Source of the DNA: Tubiluchus corallicola
Taxonomy: Eukaryota; Priapulida; Priapulimorpha; Priapulimorphida; Tubiluchidae
Length of the DNA: 57,760 nt
Direction of reading: 5' to 3'
NCBI GenBank assembly: GCA_030141605.1
Contig: JAQGDQ010000073.1
Span: 656,501 to 714,260, forward strand
Shown here: piece after piece, positions 1 to 10,700 of the stretch
Position numbering within the stretch: position 1 is the first letter of the stretch
Layout: the number at the start of each line of letters is the position of its first letter
Notes under the pieces: model-generated
What the model saw: only the letters and a program-made list of their open reading frames with translations
The model's database searches: none
Told to the model about the DNA's origin: nothing
Program-made: the position numbers and the translations under genes

Positions 1-129
1 GCTATCCCATAAAGTGTATGTTAGCAAGGCTGGACTTAGTTTTGATTGTTTTTTTGCTGGCTAATCTTGTTCGCTCCACATAAGTTGTCTAAAAGCTGGT
101 TAAAATCATCCAAGTATTTATCGCGGCGA

Positions 130-138
130 GATCAAAGG
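130..138 (-). promoter_or_regulatory. TCF/LEF-type motif (CCTTTGATC on the minus strand)
   Basis: The plus strand reads GATCAAAGG, the reverse complement of CCTTTGATC, which is the optimal Wnt-response element for the HMG domain of TCF/LEF proteins. It lies about 620 bases upstream of the start codon of a TCF gene. Binding is inferred from the motif alone. Confidence 0.4.
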
Positions 139-505
139 TTTTCACTCGCTTGAAGTTTTACAGATAAACAGTAATAATGTTTCACTAATAAACACTGATT
201 AGATAGAAAAGATGAAGTTTGTGACTTTAGGGTGTTAAAATTGGTGTTTATATTAGCAGCGGGTGTGGCAACAAAATATTTTTAGGCTGTAAGTAAACTA
301 TTTTTGAAATTAATGAATTAATTAAAACTCTGACATTGCCAAAGTGACATTGGGAAATCAACGCAGCCAGCGTGTCAGGGTTAGAGATGAAAATAACAAA
401 GCATGGGTCTTGATTTGATGTTCTGGGTGCTGTTAAGATGAGCTGACGGCAGGAAAGCTAAATGTTTTGCTGAAATCCCACCTTCTCACTGAGCAACTCC
501 AACTA

Positions 506-513
506 CTTTGATT
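506..513 (+). promoter_or_regulatory. TCF/LEF-type motif (CTTTGATT)
   Basis: CTTTGAT matches the 7-base core of the TCF/LEF site, 250 bases upstream of the TCF start codon. It is one of four such cores within the first 1.2 kb. Function is inferred. Confidence 0.35.
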
Positions 514-614
514 GGCACTTGATCAAGTAACTTGTCAATCAAAAATGATGGCTTTGTGCTTAAGTTTGTATTCTCCGCCGCTGGGTGATGCTGCCAAAAT
601 AATCGCGTGCTGTG

Positions 615-619
615 ATTGG
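615..619 (-). promoter_or_regulatory. Inverted CCAAT box
   Basis: ATTGG, within GTGATTGGTTG, is an inverted CCAAT box (NF-Y type), a common element of animal TATA-less promoters 50-100 bases upstream of transcription start. It sits at the left edge of the GC/CpG-richer part of the upstream region, 140 bases before the TCF ATG. Occupancy is not shown. Confidence 0.35.
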
Positions 620-667
620 TTGAGTAGGCGGCGGAACTGACGACACGCGCAGTAGAGAGATAGCTCC

Positions 668-787
668 ATGGCTGCGTGTAGGGTCTGTAAAAGGTTTATT
701 CCGACTTTGAACAGTGAATATCAAAGTTTGTTAAACGTAAGTAACTCCTTGCATCATGCCGCATGTCAATGGAAGCAGCGGCGATGA
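668..787 (+). CDS. Upstream ORF overlapping the TCF start, possible alternative first exon
   Basis: An ATG at 668 opens a 39-codon frame ending in TGA at 785-787. It is in a different frame from, and overlaps, the TCF initiation codon at 756. Translated, it begins [15 protein letters not shown]. Ribosomes starting here could not read the main start on the same pass, so it may dampen TCF translation. Its context is weak (T at -3, G at +4), whereas the main ATG has A at -3, which favours leaky scanning. After exactly 23 codons (668-736) the frame meets a consensus donor, AAC|GTAAGT, at 737. That donor is phase 0, the same phase as the exon 2 acceptor at 995. If it were used, these 23 codons would replace the beta-catenin-binding exon. 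Both roles are inference. Confidence 0.3.
   Translation: MAACRVCKRFIPTLNSEYQSLLNVSNSLHHAACQWKQRR
737..742 (+). promoter_or_regulatory. Candidate alternative 5' splice donor GTAAGT
   Basis: GTAAGT preceded by AAAC is a near-perfect metazoan donor, stronger in sequence than the presumed normal donor of exon 1 (GAG|GTGAGG at 900). Use of this site with the exon 2 acceptor at 993-994 would remove 737-994, including the main ATG and the whole of coding exon 1. Confidence 0.35.
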
Positions 788-899
788 TTTGGCGTCATCC
801 GACGAAGTGAAAGTGTACAAAGACGAGGGAGATGAATCCAAAAATAAATCGGAAAGCATACTTCGTGAAGATAAACTCAATCTTGTCAGCGAGACTGAG
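756..899 (+). CDS. TCF: TCF/LEF transcription factor, coding exon 1 (beta-catenin-binding domain)
   Basis: These 48 codons begin at ATG 756 (A at -3) and end at the donor GAG|GTGAGG in phase 0. The product is the N-terminus of a TCF/LEF HMG-box factor, the nuclear effector of canonical Wnt signalling. It recruits beta-catenin through this segment and Groucho when Wnt is off. The protein starts MPHVNG and continues [19 protein letters not shown] (residues 9-27). This aligns without gaps to the human TCF7L2 N-terminus, including Asp16 and the KDEG block that contacts beta-catenin lysines. The exon ends NLVSETE, matching the SLVNESE end of the human helical part, with about five residues fewer between the blocks. 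Hydrophobic contact residues appear kept at about Leu36 and Leu43. The HMG box and C-terminus lie beyond the window. Identification rests on this motif and is strong at family level. Confidence 0.92.
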
Positions 900-994
900 G
901 TGAGGACCGAATTAAAACTTTTTAAATAGTTTTTCGCTAGTTTTCAATTCTTGTTTTCTGTATTTTGTTATTATATTATGGGTATTTTTTGCAG
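900..994 (+). other. TCF intron 1
   Basis: This 95-base GT-AG intron is in phase 0. The donor is GTGAGG, and the acceptor TTTTTTGCAG is preceded by a T-rich tract. It is very short compared with introns 2 and 3. No other feature was seen in it. Confidence 0.85.
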
Positions 995-1052
995 GATAAA
1001 CCTAGTTCATCTGAAAGACGAGAGGATGATAGCAGGCGACGGGTTGAAAACG
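995..1052 (+). CDS. TCF: TCF/LEF transcription factor, coding exon 2
   Basis: This 58-base exon lies between the acceptor TTTTTTGCAG and the donor ACG|GTGAGT. It encodes 19 residues plus one base of the next codon: DKPSSSERREDDSRRRVEN. It corresponds to the serine- and arginine-rich linker following the beta-catenin-binding domain. Human TCF7L2 has a similar SSSDSEAERR stretch there. The polar composition and lack of stops in this frame support the call, and it links exon 1 (phase 0) to exon 3 (phase 1) with the reading frame intact. It is probably a flexible linker; no catalytic or DNA-contacting residues are expected here. Confidence 0.85.
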
Positions 1053-1175
1053 GTGAGTACAGCTAGTGCAGTGATTCATACTTGGGTTAGCCTCAGTGTG
1101 TTGTCATGATGAATGTCAGTGATTGGGCTCAAGTGAAATTAGCATGGATGGCTGCTGATTATAGAGAGTATGTTT

Positions 1176-1182
1176 ATCAAAG
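1176..1182 (-). promoter_or_regulatory. TCF/LEF-type core (ATCAAAG) in intron 2
   Basis: ATCAAAG is the reverse complement of CTTTGAT, 124 bases into intron 2. It is the fourth such core in the first 1.2 kb of the window; a further copy lies in the 5' UTR at 720-726. Binding is inferred. Confidence 0.25.
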
Positions 1183-4100
1183 ATAATGGCAATAAATAAA
1201 ATATAGTTAAATATAGCCAATCAATTGATGATAGTTAAAGCTGTATTCTTTAATATCTGAGTAAGTTATCACCAACATTATTTTTTTTATAATTTCAATA
1301 ATGTTGTACCCACATACTTTCTTGGAGACTGTACACACATGGTTTTTTTTGGAAGAATTTTATTAAATATGGAATGTTTTATTTTGGAATTTTTTGTGAA
1401 GTTGTTAAAAACGAAAATTTTTAATACTGCCAAAGATTTAAAAATAATTTGAACCTGTCAATAAAAACATGAATTAAGTATACATGTGTTGACTTAGAGT
1501 CTGCCTAATGCACCATTTCAGTGACATCGCATAAATTTTACAATAGTTATTTTGGTAGTCAAAAGAACTCATTTGCAAATATTATTCAACATCAATTTTT
1601 GTGGTATGTGCGAGAAATGGTTTTTAATGACATTGTTTGTATTGATGTATGTGTGCATTTCGATCTAGCTAGTTTAGTTTTTATCTTGTACAAGCTGTAC
1701 ATAGAGCTTGTACTCCTCTACTAAAGTTAATTAGTTTTAAGAGCTAAGTACTTGCATGTAAAAGTGTAACAGTAATGTTACTTAAAAAATTATATATGAA
1801 AATATGTCTTAAATATACTCCATCAATTTCAGTAGTCTTGTATGTTTTGGGTCAAACACACATTGCAACTGTGTAAACTGAAATAGTGTTAAAACTGCGT
1901 AGATCTTTTATGCCATCTAAAATATCAATGGTGAAACTATAGATCTGTATAGCTATTGTAGTAGTTCGTAGGATAAGACTAGTAGCTGATTAGGAAATCT
2001 TTTTTGAATTAAACAAAACCAATTGTAAATTACATTAAAAAATCTAAGTGTCAGTGCCCTCATAAATTACCTAAAGTTTTTTGTCGTATTTTTTATCATA
2101 GTTACTGTGTTACCAGTATTTACTTTAACTTAGTAAATGATTTTTGTATTCTCCGCAAGTGCTCAATTTTTTACACATTAGAGACAAACCCATAATTTCC
2201 CTTTTTTTATAAAGTGTTATGGCCACACATAGAAGCTAATACATTAATACATTATGTATAATCTTAGCAATGGCCCATTTCATCCTGTAATGATAAATAA
2301 TATAATTTATTTGTTGATTTGTACACAGGTCAGGTTTGTGCATAGTATTAGTTAGCTTTATGTGCTGTACAAATGCCTGGGGGGCAGGGGTGAATTTTGA
2401 ACAAGCCTTGTTGATGCAGCGCTAATAATCTCTAAACTTGTTTAGTTTACTTCACCTGTGCATTTTCACTTACCATATAAAAACAGTATAACAAATATGA
2501 TATTTCAGAAAGCATTCTTAGTTTTAACGTAAGTAATAAAATGTTCACTAAATTTTTCTCTGAAAGATAATGCATATTGCAAAATAATATATCTCATTCT
2601 TCCATATTTGTTTGTTTGGCAATAATAATTTCAGACCAGGATCACATGTAAATTTTGTAGTTTTTATAGTGTCGGAGTTCTCAAACATGTGGCAACTCTA
2701 ATTAGACTGTCCACCTGCTGTCATAATTTTATAACTGACTTGATAAAATAATTAATTTTATATGCTTGATATACAATTTATTTTCTGCTGTAAAATTATG
2801 TTATAAGATGGTGAAACTTTTGTAGTGTCAACAGCTGAACGCACTTGTCATTTTGACACACTGAAATGTGAAGTGTCAGTGATTTAAATTTTACTGATGT
2901 AATTGTATGCTGCCTGATAATAGATCATGTATCTGTCTATGTAATGAGGTGTAATAGCAAATTGTATTATGCATTTGTTATGTTTCTGTCTTACAACTTG
3001 TAAACTGTCATTTCATTGACATTTCCATGTCATTTTATTGTCATTTCCTCGTTATTTACTATGTATGTCCGATCTTCAAAAATATATTGCCACTTCCCTG
3101 TGTAATTGATTTTAATTGATTAAAAACCTGTTTTGTTCTGTGCTAGCTACTTTCGCATTCAAGAATCGATTAGTTTTGGTTATAAATTTATATTAGCCCC
3201 AGTTCTCCACTCTACTGTGTGGTAGGAACTGCTGACTACATTCCATTTATTATAATAAACTTATATGACGGCGGCAGCTCAAGTCAGTGTGTTACTGTAT
3301 TTTATGCTTAACAGTGAAATCTGTTTGAACTGGATAAAATTTTCACGTCTTTTTACAGAAAATTTTTTTCTGTTCATGTTATTGCTGTTTTTATTCATTA
3401 AAATTTAGATCTCTTCAAATGTTTCCCATTTTCCATCAAATTCAGGTGTATTCGATAAACTGACGTCTGGCATGCATTAGCAACTAAATATTAATATACT
3501 TTGAACTAGTTCAAATGATAATTTTTATTAACTTAAATTTTTCTTTGGAAACGTTTACAATATTATTATTATGATATGATATGTTAGTTTTTTCTGAATA
3601 ATTCGTGTGTAAAGTTGTTTTTTTAAAACGCACTTGCTTAGGGGTTAATTTTTGTCTTATTTTAACGTAAAATATGTACTATATAATTATCAGGTATAAT
3701 CTTAATTGTTACATTTTTAACAAAAAATTGAAAATAAGTTTTGGTTTAGTGTTGAGTAAAAGTTTGAAATTGGAATGTGAGTGTATTTTCTGTTAATGAC
3801 TGTTAATATTGTTTCTGTTAGAAATTTCACACAAGTTGTCACTTTGAAGTAAAAGTAAGTAATTATTGATAGAATTCGTTAAAACCTATTTAAAATTACC
3901 ACAACCTACATGGTACTTTAAATGTTTCGATTTCATAAGATTTCGGTTTTACTTTTGTTCTTATTCATCGTCTGACATCGAGGTACCGTATACTAACATT
4001 CGTAGTTTCAGCGTTGACGTTTCACTTAGACACATAACAGGTTTTTAAAGTCAGTTAAACTCGGGTGCAATTCTTCCGCCCGGTATTGTGGCTATTATGC

Positions 4101-4715
4101 TTACATGCACATGCATGGTAAATTTGATTTGCAAATAATGTAGTTCTTGGCAGCTTCTACCTAGCAGCTGTTTCTGTCTAAACTTCACACCTTTACATGG
4201 CTTATGGTCACCAAACAGAAGGTTTTTGATTTATTATTGCTCCCCCTGGATTGGCATGACGGTTTTCCTGGGTTGGGAGAGAGAGCATTGGTGTACCCAA
4301 CAAAATTCTATCGCGACATCAAAAGTTTTTTTGAATACGGTATGTTTGAGATTGTTGTTTTTGTTGTTAGTATGTTCATGATTGAATTTCAGTTATTCAT
4401 AGATTGATTGTGTGTGTAAAACCAGTGTGCAATTTGTGCTTTGATTGACAATTTATGATTTTGGATGTTAGAATCTGTTTCGTTAAATAATTTAAATGCA
4501 GAGTTTTATTAAACTGAGTACTAACATTTTTGTTATGCCAAAAAAAATTTCGTTGCTATATAGCAAAATTAGAGACTAGAACGCAGTTTAAATGTAATCC
4601 CAATTTTAATTGATTACATTTTTGGTGAGCATTTTCATCGCATCGTAATTTAAGTTTTTGGTCATTTTTTATGCGCCGTCTCATGAATGAATTAAATTTA
4701 AATTGTAGGAATAGG

Positions 4716-5174
4716 CTAGAAAATCTTGTCTCCCTTTGCCATGTCGCAACATTTGTTGATTGGGAATGGTGATGCTTTTAGAACTTCAATTTTTGTGCAG
4801 CTTTTGTGTTTTGCTAGATTACTTCCGAGTGTTGTATAAGAATGCGTACTTCTGTAAATTTTATTTACCCTTCGTATTCTTGCGCGTATATAACTCAAGT
4901 TAGTATTATTGTAGCTTTTAGTACTTATTGTTTTGAGTGTAGGGGTACAAGTCATATACCTAGCGTATAGCAGAGCTTTACATACTTGATATACAGTTCT
5001 ACTGCAAATATTGTGTAGGTCATACTCTTCAAACGTATGTACAGAATTACTTGGAGATGTGTGATATGTACAGTGCATTGCAGTCTCATTAGAACCTCCT
5101 TGTTCCTCGCCCTTTGGACGCTGCACGTGTCCGTTCGCGCTCTTCGGGACCTCTTTTGCTAACGTGTCAGACAA
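4716..5174 (-). CDS. Unrecognised 152-codon open frame antisense to TCF intron 2
   Basis: This is the longest stop-free ATG-initiated frame in the window. The N-terminal third is polar and charged (MSDTLAKEVPKSANG at the start), and the rest is rich in Ser, Thr, Tyr, Cys and basic residues. I recognise no domain, signal peptide or membrane segment. The DNA of its 5' end (about 5095-5165) is markedly GC- and CpG-richer than the flanks and includes a CACGTG E-box, which could be a small promoter or simply raise the chance of an open frame. In 58 kb of AT-rich DNA a chance frame this long is uncommon but not extraordinary. A chance frame is the most likely explanation. Confidence 0.12.
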   Translation of the reverse strand: MSDTLAKEVPKSANGHVQRPKGEEQGGSNETAMHCTYHTSPSNSVHTFEEYDLHNICSRTVYQVCKALLYARYMTCTPTLKTISTKSYNNTNLSYIRARIRRVNKIYRSTHSYTTLGSNLAKHKSCTKIEVLKASPFPINKCCDMAKGDKIF

Positions 5175-7683
5175 CCAAGAGGTGTTGGATAAGACTAGAT
5201 TAGGGTGAGGGAATAAAAGTTCTGCAATAATACTGTGTAGTCGAACGCAAGTGAGGCCTGGTGGGCGGTGAACGGTTGAAGGGTAGATCCAGCATATCTG
5301 TGAAACGGGGTGTTGGTTCAGCTATACAAGTTCTAAGCTTTGGTGTAGTTGGTTTTAGGCTCAGCATTTAGCTTGTTGAATACTTACAAATTAAAATAAT
5401 TTACACATAATTCATTTTATTTGCACCCAAAGCTGAGAAAATTGCACATTGAGTTCTTACCTTTTGTATTTATTCCAATAGATAAACTTGCATAATTTCG
5501 TATAGTATGCCTTATAAAAAATAAAATAAAAACATGCTCTACAGCAAATCTCTTTATACCGCCTATCATGGGACTACAAAAAAGTAGACGTTACAGCGAG
5601 TTGTGCATTATAACGATTATTAAGGTGCATTCATATATACATGTCTAAGCAAATATAGGTATTTTGTTTTGCTAAAATACGGGCGTAAAACGAGGTTGGC
5701 ATTGTAAGGGGGGGCGCTACAACGAAGATTGGCTCTATTAAAATTTTTAAACAAGGATTATTAAAGAAAATAAGACTATTAAAAACGCAAAACATTTGTT
5801 TACTTTCCGTATTAAATATTAGAATATTGGTTTTTAAATTTCTCGTACGCGTTAAAATTTCTGCTGGATGCTCTCAGTGTGTGTATCTTGTGGGAAGTCT
5901 GAGTAAGTAAGTTTATAGGTTAGTAGAAATAAACTCCTAAGTAATTATGTATAATAAATCAATAATCTTTAATAAATCCGTAACGGCACGCGTTTACAAA
6001 AACCCATTTGACAACCGACAATAAGTTATTTGGTTTTTTGTTACTTAAAGTAGCCAGCTCAATAATTCCTCTGCCGCCTAATTATCATTCTGCCTATCTA
6101 TCGAGGAATAATTAAATTAATGATAAGTTGTTGCTGGCTGGAGTAATGGTGGCATTTATTGTTCAAAGAACTGCTGCTGTTTGCGTTCTGTCGTGTGCCC
6201 TGTTGCTATCATAAACCGAACACACGTTTAACGTGAATATTTTCCCCGTTATGACTAAACCTATATAATGTTTTACTGCTTATGATTAATAGAAATTTCG
6301 TCGCACGCGTAAGTCTTGCGCCCCTGTAATGGAGCCGTTACTTGATACAGGCAGAATGTTACTCAGTACAACACACATGCTAGTACTGTAGATACAGTTA
6401 CTAACTGACGACTTGGCAACCTTGGGGACTAGCTGGCGGTGTAAACATAACATCCTACTGATCTCTAACGTCAAATTAAAAAAGCATTCCATCTTTATGT
6501 ACTTCTTTGCCATGCCCGCTGTTCGCGTAGGCGATATCTATATCAAAAAGTGCGATCCGAATACTAACGACACGAATGTCCACACCCGGCCACCCCCGTC
6601 CGAATTGAGTTCATAAGTCAACAGCAATCCCTCCCACCAGATAAGCTAGCAATGCCGCCCCATTAGCACAATCTACAGCCCGAGTTGGCAAAGGTAAGGC
6701 GCTGTACTTCACTCTTATCACTGAGGGGTGGGAAGATTTTTGCTTATTAAAGCCCGAGCAGTAATGCACAGTTCGACTGTTTGCCACTGGTAGTTGCTGT
6801 TTTACATGACACCTGGGAGTTTTCTCTTTTCGTTAAGCGCATCTCTTCCATTCCACCCCTTAGCTTATCGTAGATAGTTTATCTTTTACCCCCTGTGCTA
6901 GGCAAAGTGTAATAACGAGACAGGTCTGCACAATGTACTAGCTAACAACATATATACTAGTTCAAATGATGGATGGCTGCCAGCTAAATAACTTTCTTAA
7001 CAACCTCTGTCCATTGCTGCTTAGTTTTTGCTGCCTACACGACTAGACGGTTTTTTGGCTGCCAGCAATTTAATTGTTGTATCAAAATCGCGCCGATCAA
7101 ATTAGTGTAACAAAATAGTTGAAGATCATTTACTTGTAGTCGTCCGTCTGTGTTTTATACAGGTTCTTAATTGAAACTTTATACAAAACTGCAGTAGATA
7201 CTGTTAGGAGCTTAGTTTCTGCAGTCTGCTTGTCTGTTTGTGTTTTCTAGTAAAGAAATTATAAAATGATTCCAAAACAACAATGTATGAGTAACAAAAA
7301 AACATAAAATTTATAGTTTTACTTTGACTGGAACACATCACTAATTTGAAAGCTTGGTCTGAGTCTCGGATTGGAGCTTAATTCAATAAAATTATAATCA
7401 CGTCACTTGTAATTGATAAATTTATAAATTAGCTTATGACAATGACTTGTGACTAAAATGAAAATTAAAAGAGCTAGTTTTTCTCACGTTTCTAACAGTA
7501 TGTGATGTAGTTGAAGTACTTTCGTTGTTTTATCTGAATATGCATAATAATATAGTTTTAGTAAAGTGCAAATCTTGTTGTAAAATGCACTGTGTAATTT
7601 GAATTCAAGCATGGGAATATTCTAAGTATGGCTGTGAATAAAACATTTAGTCTTTTTATACATTGTTCTTTTTATTTTGCTAG

Positions 7684-7778
7684 GGAAAGCATTAGACATT
7701 AGTCCTCATGAAGGTCCGCCAGGTTTCGCCTATGTGGTCACACCTTACCCTCACCCAAATGGACTGGGAATGGGAATG
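7684..7778 (+). CDS. TCF: TCF/LEF transcription factor, coding exon 3
   Basis: This 95-base exon lies between the acceptor TTTTGCTAG and the donor ATG|GTGAGT. Joined to the last base of exon 2 it completes a Gly codon and reads GKALDISPHEGPPGFAY, then VVTPYPHPNGLGMGM, ending in phase 0. The block GPPGF-Y and PYPHPNG aligns with the GPPYPGYPF...PYLPNG segment of vertebrate TCF7L2, which follows the acidic linker and precedes the Groucho-interaction and context-dependent regulatory region. The exon is unusually rich in Pro, Gly and Tyr and is clearly coding against the AT-rich flanks. The remaining exons, including the HMG box, must lie more than 50 kb downstream outside the window. Two in-frame Met codons end the exon. 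Confidence 0.88.
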
Positions 7779-10700
7779 GTGAGTAGAATTTTTACTGTAG
7801 ACTTGCTAGGTTTGTAAATATGCATGATACATTGTATGTAGAGGAATTTGCTCTGCTCTGCAAATTTTTGATGTTATATATATTTATTTAGCATTATAAT
7901 TTATAAATTTGAATGAATATAAAACTATGGATTGAATTTGCAGTTTGCAACCAGCCTAAACTTCGTCTCTTTGTGACTAGTACTGTATCCAATAAGTACT
8001 TAAATGGAACTGCTTACTTGGGAATACTGCATAAGATAACCGGTGGGCTAATTGTGCAGCGTCATTAGTTTGCAGGTATTTGGAGTATTTTAGGTCACTT
8101 ATCTGCAGGCTTAATCAGCGCCAATGCATTTATTTATTTGGTGACTAAAATTTTCAAAAATATCAGTATGATTTTAAAGATTAATTGTGAGAGGTTATCC
8201 TATAAAAATTCCACATGTTTAAATTGGAAACAATAGTAGTAGTTAACAGTTTTTGAGTATTCTGAAGTAATATAAGAATTTATTGAAGTTGTCGTAAATA
8301 GATTTCATCGTCGATGGTTTCATTGCTGCTTCTGCTGCTTTTCTTATTTTTGTTGTGCAGCTGTTATTGTTGCGCTTGTCCAAACAACTTTGTTGAACAA
8401 TTTTCACCTGGCAGGAGGTTTAATTTTGCTGTTCAATCATATGTTGTGACGAAACCTGCCTTCAAATTTCTTTCATGATCGCTAATTTCGCTGCTATTAT
8501 TTTAGGCAACTGATTTTCCTTGCGGACTGGCACTTACAGGGGTTTTCAATTAATCCGTGGCTTCATTTACCGATAAAACATAATTTGTTAACAACATGAA
8601 ATTGTCGCGCAACGTTTAAATGAAGCAGCGATCTCTAATAACTGCGTGATGTGGTGGAATTTTGTCAAACTGCTACGCAATTAATTTTCATACACTTCAG
8701 TTCCGCGAGGTACTCGATTGTTAGGCCGACTGGTGTGGAAAATGGACATTCCCAAGCGCCTCCACGATAGCATGAATTTCTTGAGTTTAGGGGTTTCTTG
8801 TGCATTTTATTTGGTTACATATTTTCCAAATCCACCCAGGAACTCGCTTAAGACAGTCAAAATGCGTCATTTTTTACTTTTATGTCTTTATAACGCAAGG
8901 GACATTTCCTGGGTTTTCTCTGACCTTGAAAGAAGTAAAGAGACTACTCCATATGACAGTGCTTCTATTTCCACCAAAGACAGACTTGTCTCCTAATACC
9001 CCATGTGTCATAACCTTCTTGGGCTATATTAAAAACCATGAAGTCCACTCGAATTAATTCATCTCTGGAGTTAGCCAAGGTAAAATATAAAGCGTTACAG
9101 TCCTGTTCCACTGATTGCAAACACTCAAATTCAGTAAAGTACCAGACGGCTTTTTTCAGACAAGAAAATTCTGTGTTTATAAAATTATTTCTGTTCTCTC
9201 TTGCAACAGAGTCATTACTGACATTGTAGGTGACATGATGACGTTTCTGGTGTTTGCTTATGCGCTCCTATTGACCGTCTTAAGGACATTTCACAATCAA
9301 ACATTTGTCCGGTAGTGGTCAACATTCGTTTGGAGTGAGATTGGGGACAACTCCTCTAGTTAGCTACGTAAACAGTCCATGGACACTGTCCACTTAACCG
9401 GTTATTCAGCAGACCTGCTTTTCTACTAGTGAAAGTGAATGAGGGGAATTAGAGGAGGAGCTGTTTGTGCACAAATAATTTGGTGAGGTGTGAATTCCCG
9501 TGTAGGGGTGCATTGGTGGTTAACCAAACTTGCTTTCTTCATGACAGACGTGGCCACTTCATGAAATGGAAAAGTAATCGTGGCTTTGAGTTTTTTGCGT
9601 TATGTAGGGCCAACATTTTCAAAAGAGGAATTATCACCTAGTGCACATAACATTTACTGTAGATACTGAGCAGACAGATTTTAAATAATTCAAATGCACG
9701 TACATGTACTTAAAGAAACCTCTCCTCAACGGTAGGCGCATTACTACCATTAGTACTAGTTAGTCCAACCTTGGTCTTATTTCTTTACTATGTGATATAT
9801 CACGAGTTCATGTAGGAGAGCAGAAGGCTGAGAAATGTATGAGAAATAGGCATGCCATACTTGTTCTAGTGTTTCTACGATATTCAGTGTAACATTTGTA
9901 GATGGGCTGCGTTTTTGGTCTGCAGTGCTTTGCTGAGTCTGGCTTTCTCTTTGGCGAAGTCTAATTATTCGTTTAACGCCTTCTTCTCTAATTGTCCAAA
10001 GACCAGGTATGAGCAAACAAGCGCTACACAATACCTTTCTACCTGTCTGTAAAATGCAAACTTATCCCACCGAGAATATATACACACACACTTGGTTACC
10101 TGTATTCGGTTGGTTTAAGGGCTATAAGCACTTGAAAATTGTAGTGTTTGTCTGACTAAGTGTAAATACGCCTGTACTACAATATTGTAGTGTAATACTA
10201 GTGTTACTGGTTAGTAGCTGAAATATACTGTGTTTTTGTATGTTATATTAGGAGGGGGATGCTCTACCATTAACTACTTTTTTAGTATACTAACATTAAC
10301 TACTTTTTTAGTATGTCTGCTTTCAATTGTTAGTGTTCACAGGACTTGAAAGCCACTCTTAAACCCTACGCTAATACACTTTAGTCATTTGTTTGTCATT
10401 TTTAATGTTTGAAACGTTATTCGCAGAAAAAAAACAAATGAACCTGAAGCAAGTAAAACAAATTAACAGTATTCATTCTTAGTCATTAAAGCACTTTCGC
10501 TCCATCTGAAATATCAGTTGCTGTTTTTCAGACTGTCTGGCTATAAAGAAAGGTAAATTGTTGTTTCCCTTGACAATTTTCAAGTTCAGTACACGCAGAT
10601 ACATTACTTTACATAACGTTCGTGAACGGTAACTAATTTCCATTCTGATATTGAATATTATCTTTACCGGCTTATGGTCTGCAAAGCCCGAGTCAAATTG

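Larger units (their letters stand above)
1..755 (+). promoter_or_regulatory. TCF/LEF upstream region and 5' UTR
   Basis: This stretch lies immediately upstream of the TCF start codon and should hold the promoter and 5' UTR; the transcription start is not identifiable by eye. From about 575 to 700 it is visibly richer in CpG and GC than the surrounding DNA, as expected of an invertebrate core promoter. It contains an inverted CCAAT box, three ATCAAAG/CTTTGAT cores of the TCF/LEF type, an upstream ATG and a consensus GTAAGT donor, each listed separately. No TATA box at a convincing position was seen. The promoter role is inferred from position. Confidence 0.6.
1053..7683 (+). other. TCF intron 2 (6.6 kb)
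   Basis: This phase 1 intron runs from the donor GGTGAGT at 1053 to the acceptor TTTATTTTGCTAG ending at 7683. It is AT-rich and mostly featureless by eye. It holds one more TCF-type ATCAAAG core at 1176-1182 and a 152-codon minus-strand open frame at 4716-5174 whose upstream end is unusually GC-rich. Around 6080-6126 lies a homeodomain/GATA-like patch with an inverted TTATCATT/AATGATAA pair. I saw no recognisable protein domain or structural RNA. Confidence 0.8.
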
